Positions 33,848-42,549 of a DNA stretch of 64,000 nucleotides are shown piece after piece (the stretch's first letter is position 1; each line of letters opens with the position of its first letter). This DNA comes from DATBDN01 sp963715995 (lineage in GTDB: Bacteria; Actinomycetota; Thermoleophilia; Solirubrobacterales; Thermoleophilaceae): NCBI GenBank assembly GCA_963715995.1, contig OY970283.1, forward strand, positions 2,418,001-2,482,000, written 5' to 3'. The notes under the pieces are model-generated. The model searched no databases. It was not told the DNA's origin and saw only the letters and a program-made list of their open reading frames with translations. A program made the position numbers and the translations under genes.

Positions 33848-35272
33848 ATGGCCACTACTCAGAACATGCCTTCGATGCAGGATCTCGAGCGCATGGCGCA
33901 CGACCATCTGTGGTTGCACTTCACGCGGATGGGCGCCTATGCAGACGGCGGGATGCCTGTGATCGTCCGCGGCGACGGCTGCTACCTCGAGGACCAGAAC
34001 GGCAAGCGCTACCTGGACGCGCTTGCGGGGCTGTTTGCCGTGCAGATCGGCTACGGCTACGGCGACGAGGTTGGCGCGGCCGCACACGAGCAGATGCGCG
34101 AGCTGCCCTTCTACACGAACTGGTCGTACGCCCACCCGCGCTCGATCGAGCTCGCGGCTGCGGTGGCGGAGCTCGCGCCTGGCGATCTCAACCGCGTCTT
34201 CTTCGTCTCGGGCGGCTCCGAGGCGGTCGAGTCCGCGTGGAAGCTCGCACGGCAGTACCACGCCGCGCAGGGCGAGCGGCGCTGGAAGGTCATCTCGCGC
34301 AGGCTCGCCTACCACGGCACCACGATGGGCGCGCTGTCGATCAACGGCATCGCTGCGCTGCGCGCGCCGTTCGAGCCGCTCGTGCCCGGCGTCACGCACG
34401 TCCACAACACCAACCGCTACCACCGCCCGGCGGACGAGACTCCCGAGCAGTTCACGCGCTTCCTGCTCGACGACCTCGAGGCGGCGATCATTCAGGAGGG
34501 TCCCGGCACGGTCGCGATGGTGATCATGGAGCCGGTCCAGAACGCGGGCGGCTGCTTCGTGCCGCCGACGCCTGACTACTGGCCGGGCGTGCGCGCGATC
34601 TGCGACAAGTACGGCGTCCTGCTCTGTGCGGACGAGGTCATCTGCGGCTTCGGCCGGCTTGGCACGTGGTTCGGCTCGGAGAAGTACGACATCCGCCCGG
34701 ACATCGTCACCTCGGCGAAGGGACTGTCGTCCGCGTACGCGTCGATCGGCGCGGTGATCACCACCGACAAGGTGTTCGAGCCGTTCGCGGCCGGCACCGC
34801 GATGTTCACGCACGGCATCACCTTCGGCGGCCACCCCGTCATGTGCGCGATCGCGCTGAAGAACATCGAGATCATGAAGCGCGAGCGGCTCGTCGAGCAC
34901 GTGGCGCAGAACGGCGATGCGATGCACGCCGCGCTGTCGACCTTGCTCGACATCCCGATCGTGGGTGATCTGCGCGGCGAGGGCTACTTCTACTCACTCG
35001 AGCTCGTGAAGGACAAGGACACGCGCGAGTCGTTCAGCGACGAGGAGTCGGAGACGCTGCTGCGCGGCTTCCTGTCGGGCGCACTGTGGGAGCGCGGGCT
35101 CATCTGCCGCGCCGACGACCGCGGTGACCCGGTGATCCAGCTGTCGCCGCCGCTCATCGCGGGCCAGGCCGAGATCGACGAGATGGTCGGCATCCTCGGC
35201 GACGTGCTCAGCGAGGCCGCCGAGCGGCTGCACGGCAACGGCGGTTCGAAGTCGGTGCGCCGCTCTCCTTGA
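33848..35272 (+). CDS. Class III aminotransferase (polyamine/putrescine-pyruvate type)
   Basis: 474 residues, PLP-dependent. It has FFVSGGSEAVESAWKLAR, the YHGTTMGALS loop, MEPVQNAGGCF, CADEVICGFGRLG and the Schiff-base Lys in TSAKGLSSAY near 290. The length and the WSYAHPRSIELA region match the SpuC/putrescine-pyruvate or omega-amino acid-pyruvate transaminase group more than GabT. Pairing with the PuuB-like oxidase and the Pot transporter supports a role in amine degradation. ATG 33848 is chosen over a GTG three bases upstream. Confidence 0.88.
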   Translation: MATTQNMPSMQDLERMAHDHLWLHFTRMGAYADGGMPVIVRGDGCYLEDQNGKRYLDALAGLFAVQIGYGYGDEVGAAAHEQMRELPFYTNWSYAHPRSIELAAAVAELAPGDLNRVFFVSGGSEAVESAWKLARQYHAAQGERRWKVISRRLAYHGTTMGALSINGIAALRAPFEPLVPGVTHVHNTNRYHRPADETPEQFTRFLLDDLEAAIIQEGPGTVAMVIMEPVQNAGGCFVPPTPDYWPGVRAICDKYGVLLCADEVICGFGRLGTWFGSEKYDIRPDIVTSAKGLSSAYASIGAVITTDKVFEPFAAGTAMFTHGITFGGHPVMCAIALKNIEIMKRERLVEHVAQNGDAMHAALSTLLDIPIVGDLRGEGYFYSLELVKDKDTRESFSDEESETLLRGFLSGALWERGLICRADDRGDPVIQLSPPLIAGQAEIDEMVGILGDVLSEAAERLHGNGGSKSVRRSP

Positions 35273-36651
35273 GCTTCGGCCGGCCCTGGTGGGTCGACGA
35301 TGCAGGGCTCGAGGCGGTAGCCGATCCGCTGAGCGGGTCGCAGAAGGCCGACGTGGTCGTCGTGGGGGGCGGCTTCACCGGGTTGTGGACGGCGCTCGCG
35401 CTGCGCGAGCGCGAGCCGGGCCTCGACGTGGCGATCGTCGAAGCGGACTTCTGCGGCTCGGGCCCGAGCGGGCGCAACGGCGGCTTCCTCCACGGCTGGT
35501 GGGCCGCCCTGCCGCGACTGGTCGCGGCGTTCGGCGCGGAGCGCGCGCTGGAGCTCGCGCGCGTGGGCGACCGGATCATCCCGGGCGTGGCCGCGTTTCT
35601 GGCGGCGCGCGATGCCGACGCGTGGCTTCACCAGGGCGGGCTGCTGGCGGCGTCGGCAGCGCCGGTGCAGGACGAGGTGGTCGCGCGCGGCGCTGTAGTT
35701 GCGCGGTCACTGGGCGTGGCGGAAGAGGCGGTGCCACTCGACCGTGCAGAGGTGGCGAAGCGGTGCAGCTCACCGGTCTTCCGCGACGGCGTGCTCTACC
35801 GCGACGGAGCAACGGTCCACCCCGGCCTGCTGGTCAGAGCGCTGCGCGACGCAACCCTTGAAGCAGGCATCCGCCTGTACGAGAAGTCACCGGTAGGTGC
35901 TCTGAGCACTTCACCGTTTCGCGTCAACAGCGAGCGTGGCTCGATCGATTGCGACTCGGTCGTGCTCGCCACCAATGCGTGGATGACCGGCTGGCGGCCG
36001 GTTGCGGGGCGTGTGACGAACATGGGCAGCTGGGTCGTCCTGACCGAGCCGGCGCCCGACGCGCTGCGCAAGCTCGGCTGGTCGGGCAACGAGGCGATCA
36101 CAGACGGGCGCACGTTCCTGCACTACTTCCGCACGACCGACGACGGGCGAGTGCTGATGGGCGCGGGCGCCGGGCAGCTCGGCTTCGGCGGGCGGGTCGA
36201 CAGCCGCTTCTTCGACGACGCCGACAGCCACCGCCGTGCCGAGGCTGGCCTGCGTCGGCTCCTGCCAGCGCTGCGTGACGTGCGCGTGGAGCGCAGCTGG
36301 GGCGGCCCGATCGACGTCTCAGCCGACCGCCTGCCGTTCTTCGGCAGCCACGGACGCGTGCACTTCGGCGTCGGCTACACCGGCAACGGCGTCGGCCCGA
36401 GCTGGGTCGCGGGCCAGGCCCTGGCGTCCCTCGCGCTCGGCCTCGACGACGAGTGGACCGCGCTGCCGCTGGTCGGGCGCCGGCCGCGCCGCCTGCCGCC
36501 TGAACCGTTCAGATACCTCGGCGGGCGGGCTATTCGCGCTGCCGCGCTCGAGTGCGAGGACGCCGAGCAGGCATGCGAGCTCCCACCCCCGCTGGCGGCC
36601 GCGATCGCATCGGTGCCGGGCCGGCTCGGGATCCCGCTCGGCACGCGCTGA
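35269..36651 (+). CDS. FAD-dependent amine oxidase of the PuuB/DAO family
   Basis: 460 residues. The FAD motif VVVGGGFTGLWTALAL lies near residues 31-46, SGPSGRNGGFLHG binds the flavin region, and VGYTGNGVGPSW near the C-terminus is typical of gamma-glutamylputrescine oxidases and related DAO enzymes. The TTG start forms a TTGA overlap with the aminotransferase stop. It should oxidise a primary or secondary amine, probably a polyamine derivative, but whether the substrate is glutamylated is not shown, since no PuuA-like ligase is present. Confidence 0.88.
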   Translation: MSFGRPWWVDDAGLEAVADPLSGSQKADVVVVGGGFTGLWTALALREREPGLDVAIVEADFCGSGPSGRNGGFLHGWWAALPRLVAAFGAERALELARVGDRIIPGVAAFLAARDADAWLHQGGLLAASAAPVQDEVVARGAVVARSLGVAEEAVPLDRAEVAKRCSSPVFRDGVLYRDGATVHPGLLVRALRDATLEAGIRLYEKSPVGALSTSPFRVNSERGSIDCDSVVLATNAWMTGWRPVAGRVTNMGSWVVLTEPAPDALRKLGWSGNEAITDGRTFLHYFRTTDDGRVLMGAGAGQLGFGGRVDSRFFDDADSHRRAEAGLRRLLPALRDVRVERSWGGPIDVSADRLPFFGSHGRVHFGVGYTGNGVGPSWVAGQALASLALGLDDEWTALPLVGRRPRRLPPEPFRYLGGRAIRAAALECEDAEQACELPPPLAAAIASVPGRLGIPLGTR

Positions 36652-36686
36652 CATAGCGCCCTCCGGTTGCGGGTACGACCGAGGGA

Positions 36687-37607
36687 GTGGCCACGGCAAC
36701 CAAGCGCGGCAGGCGAAGCGGTTCTGCCGAGCGCAAGAGGAGCACCACTCGCGCGAGGCGAGGGAAGAACGCGCGTGCGGCCGCGCGCACCGAGCTGCCG
36801 GCCGCGGCACGCGAGCTGGTCAGCTCGATCAACGAGCACAACCTGCTCACGTGGGCGAGCGCGCTTTCGTTCCAGATCGTCACGGCGATCGTGCCGTTCC
36901 TGTTGTTCGGCCTCGCGCTGCTCGGCTTCCTCCATCTCGACTCGGTGTGGGCCGACATCGCAAAGAACGTCAAGCCGCACGTTTCCCATGCCGGGTTCAC
37001 GGTGCTCAACAGCACGGTCGACAAGGTGCTCCACCAGAAGCAGGGCTGGTGGCTCACGGTCGGCTTCGCGCTCGCCATGTGGGAGATCTCGGGCGGCATT
37101 CGCGCGATCATGGGCGGGCTCGGCGAGATCTACAAGCTCGACGAGGGCCGCAGCTGGTTCGAGCGGATGCGACGCTCGCTGCTGCTGGCGCTGATCGTCA
37201 GCGCGCTCGTGATCGCAGCGATCGCGGTCGTCTGGCTCGGGCCGCTGCTCTACCGCGACGTGCCGCAGCCGCTGTCGGCGCTCCTGTTCGTGCTGCATTG
37301 GGCCGTGGCGGCGGTGCTGCTGGGACTGGCCACCGCGCTGACGGTCCGCCTGGCGCCGGATGGCTATCAGCCGACCGAGTGGGTCAGCGTCGGCACGGCG
37401 ATCGTCGTCGGAGCCTGGATCGCCGCGTCGATCCTGTTCGGCGTATACGTGCGCTACATCGCGTCCTACGGATCGATCTTCGGAAACCTCGCGACGATCG
37501 TGATCCTGTTCGCCTACGTCTACATCTCGGCGATTGTCTTCTTCGCCGGAGCCCAACTGGACGCGATAATCCGCCGCCGCCTGGAGGGCAACTCCGCAGG
37601 CCGCTGA
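36687..37607 (+). CDS. YihY/BrkB-family inner-membrane protein
   Basis: 306 residues from a GTG start. An Arg/Lys-rich N-terminal tail (about 1-40) is followed by six hydrophobic helices with the family's LTWASALSFQIVTAIVPF, WEISGGIRAIMGGLGEIY and LATIVILFAYVYISAIVFFAGAQLDA segments. The biochemical role of the family is not firmly established (once called ribonuclease BN in error). It follows the polyamine operon by 35 bases and may share transcription. The 3' flank is the hairpin-rich region. Confidence 0.9.
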   Translation: MATATKRGRRSGSAERKRSTTRARRGKNARAAARTELPAAARELVSSINEHNLLTWASALSFQIVTAIVPFLLFGLALLGFLHLDSVWADIAKNVKPHVSHAGFTVLNSTVDKVLHQKQGWWLTVGFALAMWEISGGIRAIMGGLGEIYKLDEGRSWFERMRRSLLLALIVSALVIAAIAVVWLGPLLYRDVPQPLSALLFVLHWAVAAVLLGLATALTVRLAPDGYQPTEWVSVGTAIVVGAWIAASILFGVYVRYIASYGSIFGNLATIVILFAYVYISAIVFFAGAQLDAIIRRRLEGNSAGR

Positions 37608-37653
37608 GCGCCGCGACGCCGTCGCTACTCGCGGCTCGCCCGCGGTGATGTCG

Positions 37654-37698
37654 GCTGTGCGACATAGACCACCTATGCGGTGGTCTATGTCGCACAGC
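37654..37698. repeat. Perfect 20-bp inverted repeat (hairpin)
   Basis: Arms 37654-37673 and 37679-37698 are exact reverse complements (20 bp) around a 5-base loop, TATGC. The loop-proximal part GACCACC/GGTGGTC and outer TGTGCGAC/GTCGCACA follow the same plan as hairpin H3 of the long repeats (TGTGAC...GACCAC...GTGG...GTCACA). It lies 47 bases after the YihY stop. It could terminate transcription, although there is no T tract, or be a repeat of its own. Confidence 0.85.
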
Positions 37699-37760
37699 TC
37701 CCCGCGCGGAGCGTGCTCGCCGCGGCGCCCAAGTGTGCCGCCGCAGCCCCGCGATCCGGC

Positions 37761-37872
37761 GATCGTTGGGGACTTATGGGTGCCAGGGCACCTAAAAGTC
37801 CCCACAGAACTCGCCGGAGTCGATCGCTGGGGACTTCTTGACCCCCTGGGGTCATCTTCTCCCCCAACGATC
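37761..37872. other. Nested stem-loop structure
   Basis: Outer arms GATCGTTGGGG (37761-37771) and CCCCAACGATC (37862-37872) enclose three smaller stems: TGGGGACTT (37767-37775) with AAGTCCCCA (37796-37804), an inner GGTGC/GCACC, and TGACCCC/GGGGTCA (about 37839-37854). The outer and first inner stems share bases, so they are alternatives, as in a switch. A second GGGGACTT copy lies at about 37830. The layout suggests a folded RNA; no known family is recognised. Confidence 0.5.
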
Positions 37873-38020
37873 CAGCAAGGCACGGACCTTGCCGCATGCG
37901 GACGCGCGCAGGCGCTAGGTCAGCCACCCCTTGGCCGCCGCAGTTCGCGTCCCGCGCCGGCAGAGCAAGCCGCGGAGACCGCGCCCATGCCGTCGCTAAA
38001 GTGCCCTCTCGCCAGTTCCT

Positions 38021-38104
38021 GCGGCTGTGGTGAAATTGGTATACACGCGGCGTTCAGGTCGCCGTGGGGGCAACCCCGTGGAGGTTCGAGTCCTCTCAGC
38101 CGCA
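38021..38104 (+). tRNA. tRNA-Leu (anticodon CAG)
   Basis: 84 bases with a long variable arm, as expected for a type II tRNA. Acceptor GCGGCTG pairs with CAGCCGC. Anticodon arm CGGCG/CGCCG holds loop TTCAGGT with anticodon CAG. The variable arm is GTGGGGGCAACCCCGT-like, the T arm is GAGG-TTCGAGT-CCTC, and the discriminator is A. CCA is not encoded. Confidence 0.94.
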
Positions 38105-38136
38105 CTGCTTCGACCCGCTCCGGCGGGCCATCGCGG

Positions 38137-40806
38137 TCAGCGCACGCGCAGCGTCAGGATCGTGGCGCCACGACGTCGCTTCGTTCGCTGACCGTTCCCG
38201 GCCGCGTCGAAGGCCCGCACCAGAACCGTGTAGGTGCCGCGCTTCACGTGGAGCTTCTTGGAGAAGCGCCAGTGCGCTGCGCCCTTTGCGAGCAGCTGTA
38301 TCGGGCTGCGGCACGCGCGGGCAGAGCCCAGGTGGCCGCTCGGGGCCACGAACACGCAGCGCCGCTTCGACGTGTGTCGCAGAACCGTGATGGTCACGCG
38401 CACGACGCGGCCGCGACCCTTGGCGCCGCAGCCCTTGTCGCTGGCACGACCCCGTAGGCGCAACGTGCGTCCGCGCCGTTTGTGCGAGCCCGAGGCGACC
38501 GCATGCGGCGCGATCCTGTCTGTGCAGCCGCCGCGCACGCTGCCCCTCGGCCCGCTGCCGCCCCCTGAGCCCGCACCGTTGTCCGCGCCGGGTCCGGCGG
38601 TCACGCCCTTGCCGCCGTTCGCATCATCCTGCGTGCCGTCGTCGTGCTTGCAGTTCTGTGCCGGCGCGTCGACGCCGCCGACCTGCTGCACCGCTCCGAG
38701 CTTCGTCTCCGTCAGAGCGTCGAACACCGCCGCGTAGTAGCGACCACCGGCGCAGCCTTTCGCGTCGAACGTGATCGCTCCGCGCGTGAGGACGTCGGGT
38801 CCCGCCTCCGGCTGGCCGTCGAAGTCCATGGCGACTCCCGTGGCATCGACAGCGCGACCGCCCGCCCCCTGTACGCCGGGGAAGCCGATGAAGCGCCCGC
38901 CGGTCGGCCCAATCGTGGTGGCGCCCGCGTCCGCCTCGAGCACTCCGACCGCATTGGTCGGCCAGTGCGACAGCGACCCGTCGGCCAGCACATAGCGCCC
39001 GTTTGAGATGTGCGCGATCGGATCCTTCTCCGCATCCAGCAGGCCGGCGAGGCGATCGGCGACCGCGTTGCTGCCCGTAGGGCCGACGGACTCCGATTCG
39101 AGCTTGTGGTCGTGGCCCTTCGGGTCGTGCGAGTCGGTGGGGTCGCTCGTGGCCCCGCAAGCACTCGTGTCCTGGAACAACTCCGGAGGGTTCGCATAGA
39201 AGCCCCAGGCTGGGATCAGGTAGCCGAGCATGTCGTCGGCGAGGCCGACCGGGAAGCGGAACGCCGACTTCGCGTGCCAGCCCGGCACGGCAGGGTTGGG
39301 ACGGTTGCAGCTCTCGTCCTCGACGCCAAAGGGACTGCCGAACATGAGTGCCGGGAACGCCTCACCTGGCGCCGCCATCAGCTGAAGGTCCGGTCCGATG
39401 TCGGCATAGCTCGAGTAGGTGCGCAGCTCGTGTCCGTTCGGTGAGGAGCTCACAGGCTGTTCGTTCGCATCGCAGACGTACGCCTGCCGCTGTCCGAAGA
39501 CCCCGAGGGAGACAAGAGCGGCGAAGCCGTTGTTCTCGAGCGGCACGCAATAGTCGCTCCGGTGGAGCGATACCGCGCCCGGCGTCAGCGCCACGGCGCT
39601 CTTGGCCGCCTGCTCGGTCAGGTCGGCGAAGACCTCGCCCGTGTACTTCGTCTGCACGTACTGGTCGGGACCGTGGTTCTCGGAGCCGTTCTTGATCACC
39701 TCGTCACCGGACTCGGTCAGCCCAGTCGGATCCTCCTGCGAGCCGTTGTCGCCGACCAGGAAGATCGCGGTCCCCGGGTTCTTCGACTCGAACGAGCGCG
39801 CGAATGCCCCAGGCCAGTCGCTCGACAGCTCCGGCCCGACGCGTCCCATCTCCTGGTTGTGTGCCGCGTAGTTGAGGACCGTGAAGATCGGCTTGCCGTT
39901 CGAGTCCCGCGCCTGGAGCACGCCGAGCTTCAGGTCGACGGCGGCGCGGCGGTTGTCGTTCGGCAATGCGACGAAGGTCGGGAACTGCTCGGACCAGCGC
40001 TGGCGAATGCGGTCCTCCGGAAGGTGAGCCTGGTTGGCGTACAGCTTCGCCGGCTTCATCGACTTGACGGCATCCGCGGCGGCGTGCGCTACGCGATCCT
40101 CGAGGTATCGCATGAAGTACTCGTCGATCCCCGACCGCAGGCTCACCGCCACCTCGGGCGCCGTCTCCGCGCCGTAGATGCCGAGGGTGTCCGGCGAGCT
40201 CTCGTTGTGGTCTGCCGAGACGACCATGTCGGCGTCCACCCCATACTTGTCCTTCAGCTGAGTGCGCATCGCGTCCGTGTAGTTCTCGAACAGACCCTGC
40301 TGGACCACGGACACGTAGACAAGTGGCTTTCCACCGCTTCCGATTGCGAACGCACGCGCATCTATGTCGTCGTGCACGCTGGTCACGGGCGAATCGTTCG
40401 CGCCGGAGGTGTAGATGCCGTCCCAGCGGCCGTTCCCGTTCGCATCGCAGAAGGGCTCGGCCTTGGTCGGGTCGGGGTTGTCGACCGGCACGTCGTCCCA
40501 CTGACCGTTGCCGTTCACATCCAGAAACGGCTCCTGCAGCGCGAATCGCCCGCGGTCGGGGAACAGCGCGGCCGGGCAGTTGGCGAACTCGGGCGCGAAC
40601 GCGGCGTCGGCGGCGTTGCCGTCCGGAGTGCCGGCCTTTGGCGGCGTGGTGATCGCAGTGCCGGCTCCGGCCGTGAAACCGGCAGCAGCAGCAGGCGCAG
40701 CGGCTACACAGAACGCAGCCGCCGCGAGAGCCCCAACAAGCCAGCGATTGGTTTCCCCCCGTCCCCTCGTCCGGTTCAGTGAACACGGAGGAGAACAGAT
40801 CAGCAA
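38137..40806 (-). CDS. Secreted neutral/alkaline ceramidase-family protein with calcium-loop-like motifs
   Basis: About 889 residues. A signal peptide (WLVGALAAAAFCVAAAPAAAA) is followed by AGAGTAITTPPKAG, the opening of the ceramidase-like fold, and by VSADHNESSPDTLGIYG, NYAAHNQEMG and FLVGDNGSQEDP, which supply the His/Asp metal site. Residues about 80-110 carry two DxNGNGxWD loops like EF-hand calcium sites. The C-terminal 110 residues form a Cys-containing beta domain ending in a basic tail. The start is doubtful: no ATG or GTG is close, and TTG at 40806 is the best fit. Family members hydrolyse amide-linked lipids; the actual substrate is unknown. A second family member lies at 62879-64000. 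Confidence 0.8.
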   Translation of the reverse strand: MLICSPPCSLNRTRGRGETNRWLVGALAAAAFCVAAAPAAAAGFTAGAGTAITTPPKAGTPDGNAADAAFAPEFANCPAALFPDRGRFALQEPFLDVNGNGQWDDVPVDNPDPTKAEPFCDANGNGRWDGIYTSGANDSPVTSVHDDIDARAFAIGSGGKPLVYVSVVQQGLFENYTDAMRTQLKDKYGVDADMVVSADHNESSPDTLGIYGAETAPEVAVSLRSGIDEYFMRYLEDRVAHAAADAVKSMKPAKLYANQAHLPEDRIRQRWSEQFPTFVALPNDNRRAAVDLKLGVLQARDSNGKPIFTVLNYAAHNQEMGRVGPELSSDWPGAFARSFESKNPGTAIFLVGDNGSQEDPTGLTESGDEVIKNGSENHGPDQYVQTKYTGEVFADLTEQAAKSAVALTPGAVSLHRSDYCVPLENNGFAALVSLGVFGQRQAYVCDANEQPVSSSPNGHELRTYSSYADIGPDLQLMAAPGEAFPALMFGSPFGVEDESCNRPNPAVPGWHAKSAFRFPVGLADDMLGYLIPAWGFYANPPELFQDTSACGATSDPTDSHDPKGHDHKLESESVGPTGSNAVADRLAGLLDAEKDPIAHISNGRYVLADGSLSHWPTNAVGVLEADAGATTIGPTGGRFIGFPGVQGAGGRAVDATGVAMDFDGQPEAGPDVLTRGAITFDAKGCAGGRYYAAVFDALTETKLGAVQQVGGVDAPAQNCKHDDGTQDDANGGKGVTAGPGADNGAGSGGGSGPRGSVRGGCTDRIAPHAVASGSHKRRGRTLRLRGRASDKGCGAKGRGRVVRVTITVLRHTSKRRCVFVAPSGHLGSARACRSPIQLLAKGAAHWRFSKKLHVKRGTYTVLVRAFDAAGNGQRTKRRRGATILTLRVR

Positions 40807-40808
40807 GG

Positions 40809-41417
40809 TCAGCGCCGATCGGCGGCCGCAATCCCGCCCAGCAGCCGCACGCACAGCTGGACCCCGGGACCGACCAGCACCGCGAACGCGACCGTCCCGA
40901 GTCCCACGCGCCCGCCGAGTAGGAAACCCGCTGCCAGCGCGCTGCCCTCGATCAGCGTCCGCAACAGGCGCAGCGAGCGGCCGGTGCGGAAATGCAGCCC
41001 CGTCATCAACCCGTCGCGCGGGCCAGGGCCGAGCTGGGCGGTCAGGTAGAAGCCGCTGCCGATCGCCACGAGCGCGATGCCCACGGCCACGAACCCAGCC
41101 CGCTCCGCGTAGCCGCCGGGACCCGCCAGCAACGGCAGCATCACGCCGATCGCGAGGCCGATCACGAGCGCGTTCATCACGGTCCCGAAGCCCGGCCGCT
41201 GACGCAGCGGGATCCACAGCAGCATCACGGCGAACGAGATGACGACGGTGGCCGAGCCGATCGACAGCGCCGAGTGCTTCGCGACCCCCTGCGCCAGCAC
41301 CGTCCACGGCGAGTTACCAAGCCGCGAGTGGACGAGGCATGCCTCGCCGGCCCCGAACAGCCACAGTCCAGGGAACAGCCGCGCGAGCTGCGCGGGCGTG
41401 GGTCGCCAGAGGCTCAC
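40809..41417 (-). CDS. YczE/YitT-like membrane protein
   Basis: 202 residues with about five hydrophobic helices. LGNSPWTVLAQGVAKHSALSIG and LGPGPRDGLMTGLH are the two internal repeats of this YczE/YyaS type of membrane protein. A transport or regulatory function has not been demonstrated for the family. The GTG start at 41417 directly abuts the HD-domain gene stop at 41418, and its stop lies just before the ceramidase-like start, so the three form one minus-strand unit. Confidence 0.82.
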   Translation of the reverse strand: MSLWRPTPAQLARLFPGLWLFGAGEACLVHSRLGNSPWTVLAQGVAKHSALSIGSATVVISFAVMLLWIPLRQRPGFGTVMNALVIGLAIGVMLPLLAGPGGYAERAGFVAVGIALVAIGSGFYLTAQLGPGPRDGLMTGLHFRTGRSLRLLRTLIEGSALAAGFLLGGRVGLGTVAFAVLVGPGVQLCVRLLGGIAAADRR

Positions 41418-42254
41418 TCAGATCCTGAAGACCTGGAGCAGCCGCTTCTCGTGCTCCGCGTCGATGCGCGCGACCACCTCGACGTACTCCTCGAGGCCGG
41501 AGCCGCGCAGCTTCGTCGCGAGCAGCTCGTCGACCTGGAACAGGCCCGCCGAGTTGTTCATCGCGATCTCGATGCGGACTGGGCGCTCGCGTCCCGAGCT
41601 GATGACCACGTCGTCGATCGCCGCCGCGGACAGCGAGTGAATGTTGGGCCTGCCCTCCTCGAACGGCACACGCGAGCGCCCCTGCTCCATGTCGAGCGCG
41701 TCGGCCACGCGCACCACACCGGCCTCGAAGCTGATCGGCTCGCCGCGGCGGCGGTGGCCGATGATCGCCCCAAGCGTCTCGGCGACGATGACCGAGCGCT
41801 CGGGCTCCCGGTAGGCGTCGGCAAGGAGCGAAGGCAGCTTGTCGGCGGCGAGGAACAGGCTGTAGGCCTCGTGGTCGACCCGGTGGATCGACATTCCGGC
41901 GTCGTGCAGCAGGCACGCACCGGCCACGACCACCTCCGCATCGCGCGCGTCCATGCCGTAGTCCGACACCACGTTCGGCACCACGCCACGGCGCTCGAGC
42001 AGGCGCAGGATCCGCAGTGCGATGTTCAGCACCACCCGGATATGGACCCACGAGTGGTCCGACATCGCGAGCCGGTCCGCCGTGACCTGTTGCACGTGCC
42101 ACCAGCCGCGCAGCTGCGAATCGGCGTTCGCCGCAGCGAACAGCTTCTCGAGCCGGCGGTTGCCGCGCGTCGGCGCGTCCACTCGCATCGCCTCGATGGC
42201 CTCGGACGGTGGACGGGGTGTGGCGAGTGCCGGGTGACGGCGCGCGTCGCTCAT
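41418..42254 (-). CDS. HD-domain phosphohydrolase
   Basis: 278 residues. The HD signature is LLHDAGMSIHRVDHE (His-Asp near residue 117), preceded by a conserved His in HSWVHIRVV and followed by VRVADALDM, which holds the last metal-ligand Asp. Soluble; fold and order fit metal-dependent HD phosphohydrolases acting on nucleotides or phosphoesters. The C-terminal part after residue 200 is an uncharacterised alpha/beta region. The ATG at 42254 overlaps the divergent small gene start at 42253. The substrate is unknown. Confidence 0.82.
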   Translation of the reverse strand: MSDARRHPALATPRPPSEAIEAMRVDAPTRGNRRLEKLFAAANADSQLRGWWHVQQVTADRLAMSDHSWVHIRVVLNIALRILRLLERRGVVPNVVSDYGMDARDAEVVVAGACLLHDAGMSIHRVDHEAYSLFLAADKLPSLLADAYREPERSVIVAETLGAIIGHRRRGEPISFEAGVVRVADALDMEQGRSRVPFEEGRPNIHSLSAAAIDDVVISSGRERPVRIEIAMNNSAGLFQVDELLATKLRGSGLEEYVEVVARIDAEHEKRLLQVFRI

Positions 42255-42543
42255 GGAGCGCAACGTATCGGCCGCACAGGATTTACCCGAACTTCACGCT
42301 GCGGCAACTTCCGCGTTAGCCAGTGAGCGGATGCTGCGCAGCATGCATCAGCACCCGCTGCGCGCCGAAGAAGACCATGCCGCCGCGATCGACGTCCTGC
42401 TGCTCCTCGCAGACGCGGAGGCTCGCTGGGCCAACCACGAGCGCGCAATAGACCTGCTGGAGCTGGCAGAGGACGCCGGCTGCACCCTTGCCCCGGAGTA
42501 CCGCATGAAGCGGCACCTCTGGGACGCGGCCCTCGGGGCATAA
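42253..42543 (+). CDS. Small helical protein, unknown function
   Basis: 96 residues, or about 70 if it begins at the internal ATG at 42331. The second half has a TPR-like helix pair (HERAIDLLELAEDAGC, PEYRMKRHLWDAAL). It is divergent from the HD gene, whose start codon it overlaps, so its own promoter would lie inside that gene; the shorter start avoids this. A strong hairpin follows at 42550-42582, which supports a real 3' end here. Confidence 0.5.
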   Translation: MERNVSAAQDLPELHAAATSALASERMLRSMHQHPLRAEEDHAAAIDVLLLLADAEARWANHERAIDLLELAEDAGCTLAPEYRMKRHLWDAALGA

Positions 42544-42549
42544 CGCAAA

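Larger units (their letters stand above)
37608..38020. other. Gene-free, hairpin-rich intergenic region
   Basis: No convincing gene lies between the YihY stop and tRNA-Leu (413 bases). It holds a perfect 20-base inverted repeat (37654-37698), a nested set of stems (37761-37872), and at 37921-37937 a copy of the 17-base core CAGCCACCCCTTGGCCG found in the two long repeats at 4.8-5.3 kb and 46.6-47.2 kb. The tRNA begins at 38021. Confidence 0.75.

Noticed and set aside
38137..41307. A 1056-residue version of the ceramidase-like protein
   Set aside because: The first 170 residues lie inside the YczE-like gene in another frame; the signal peptide begins after 40806.
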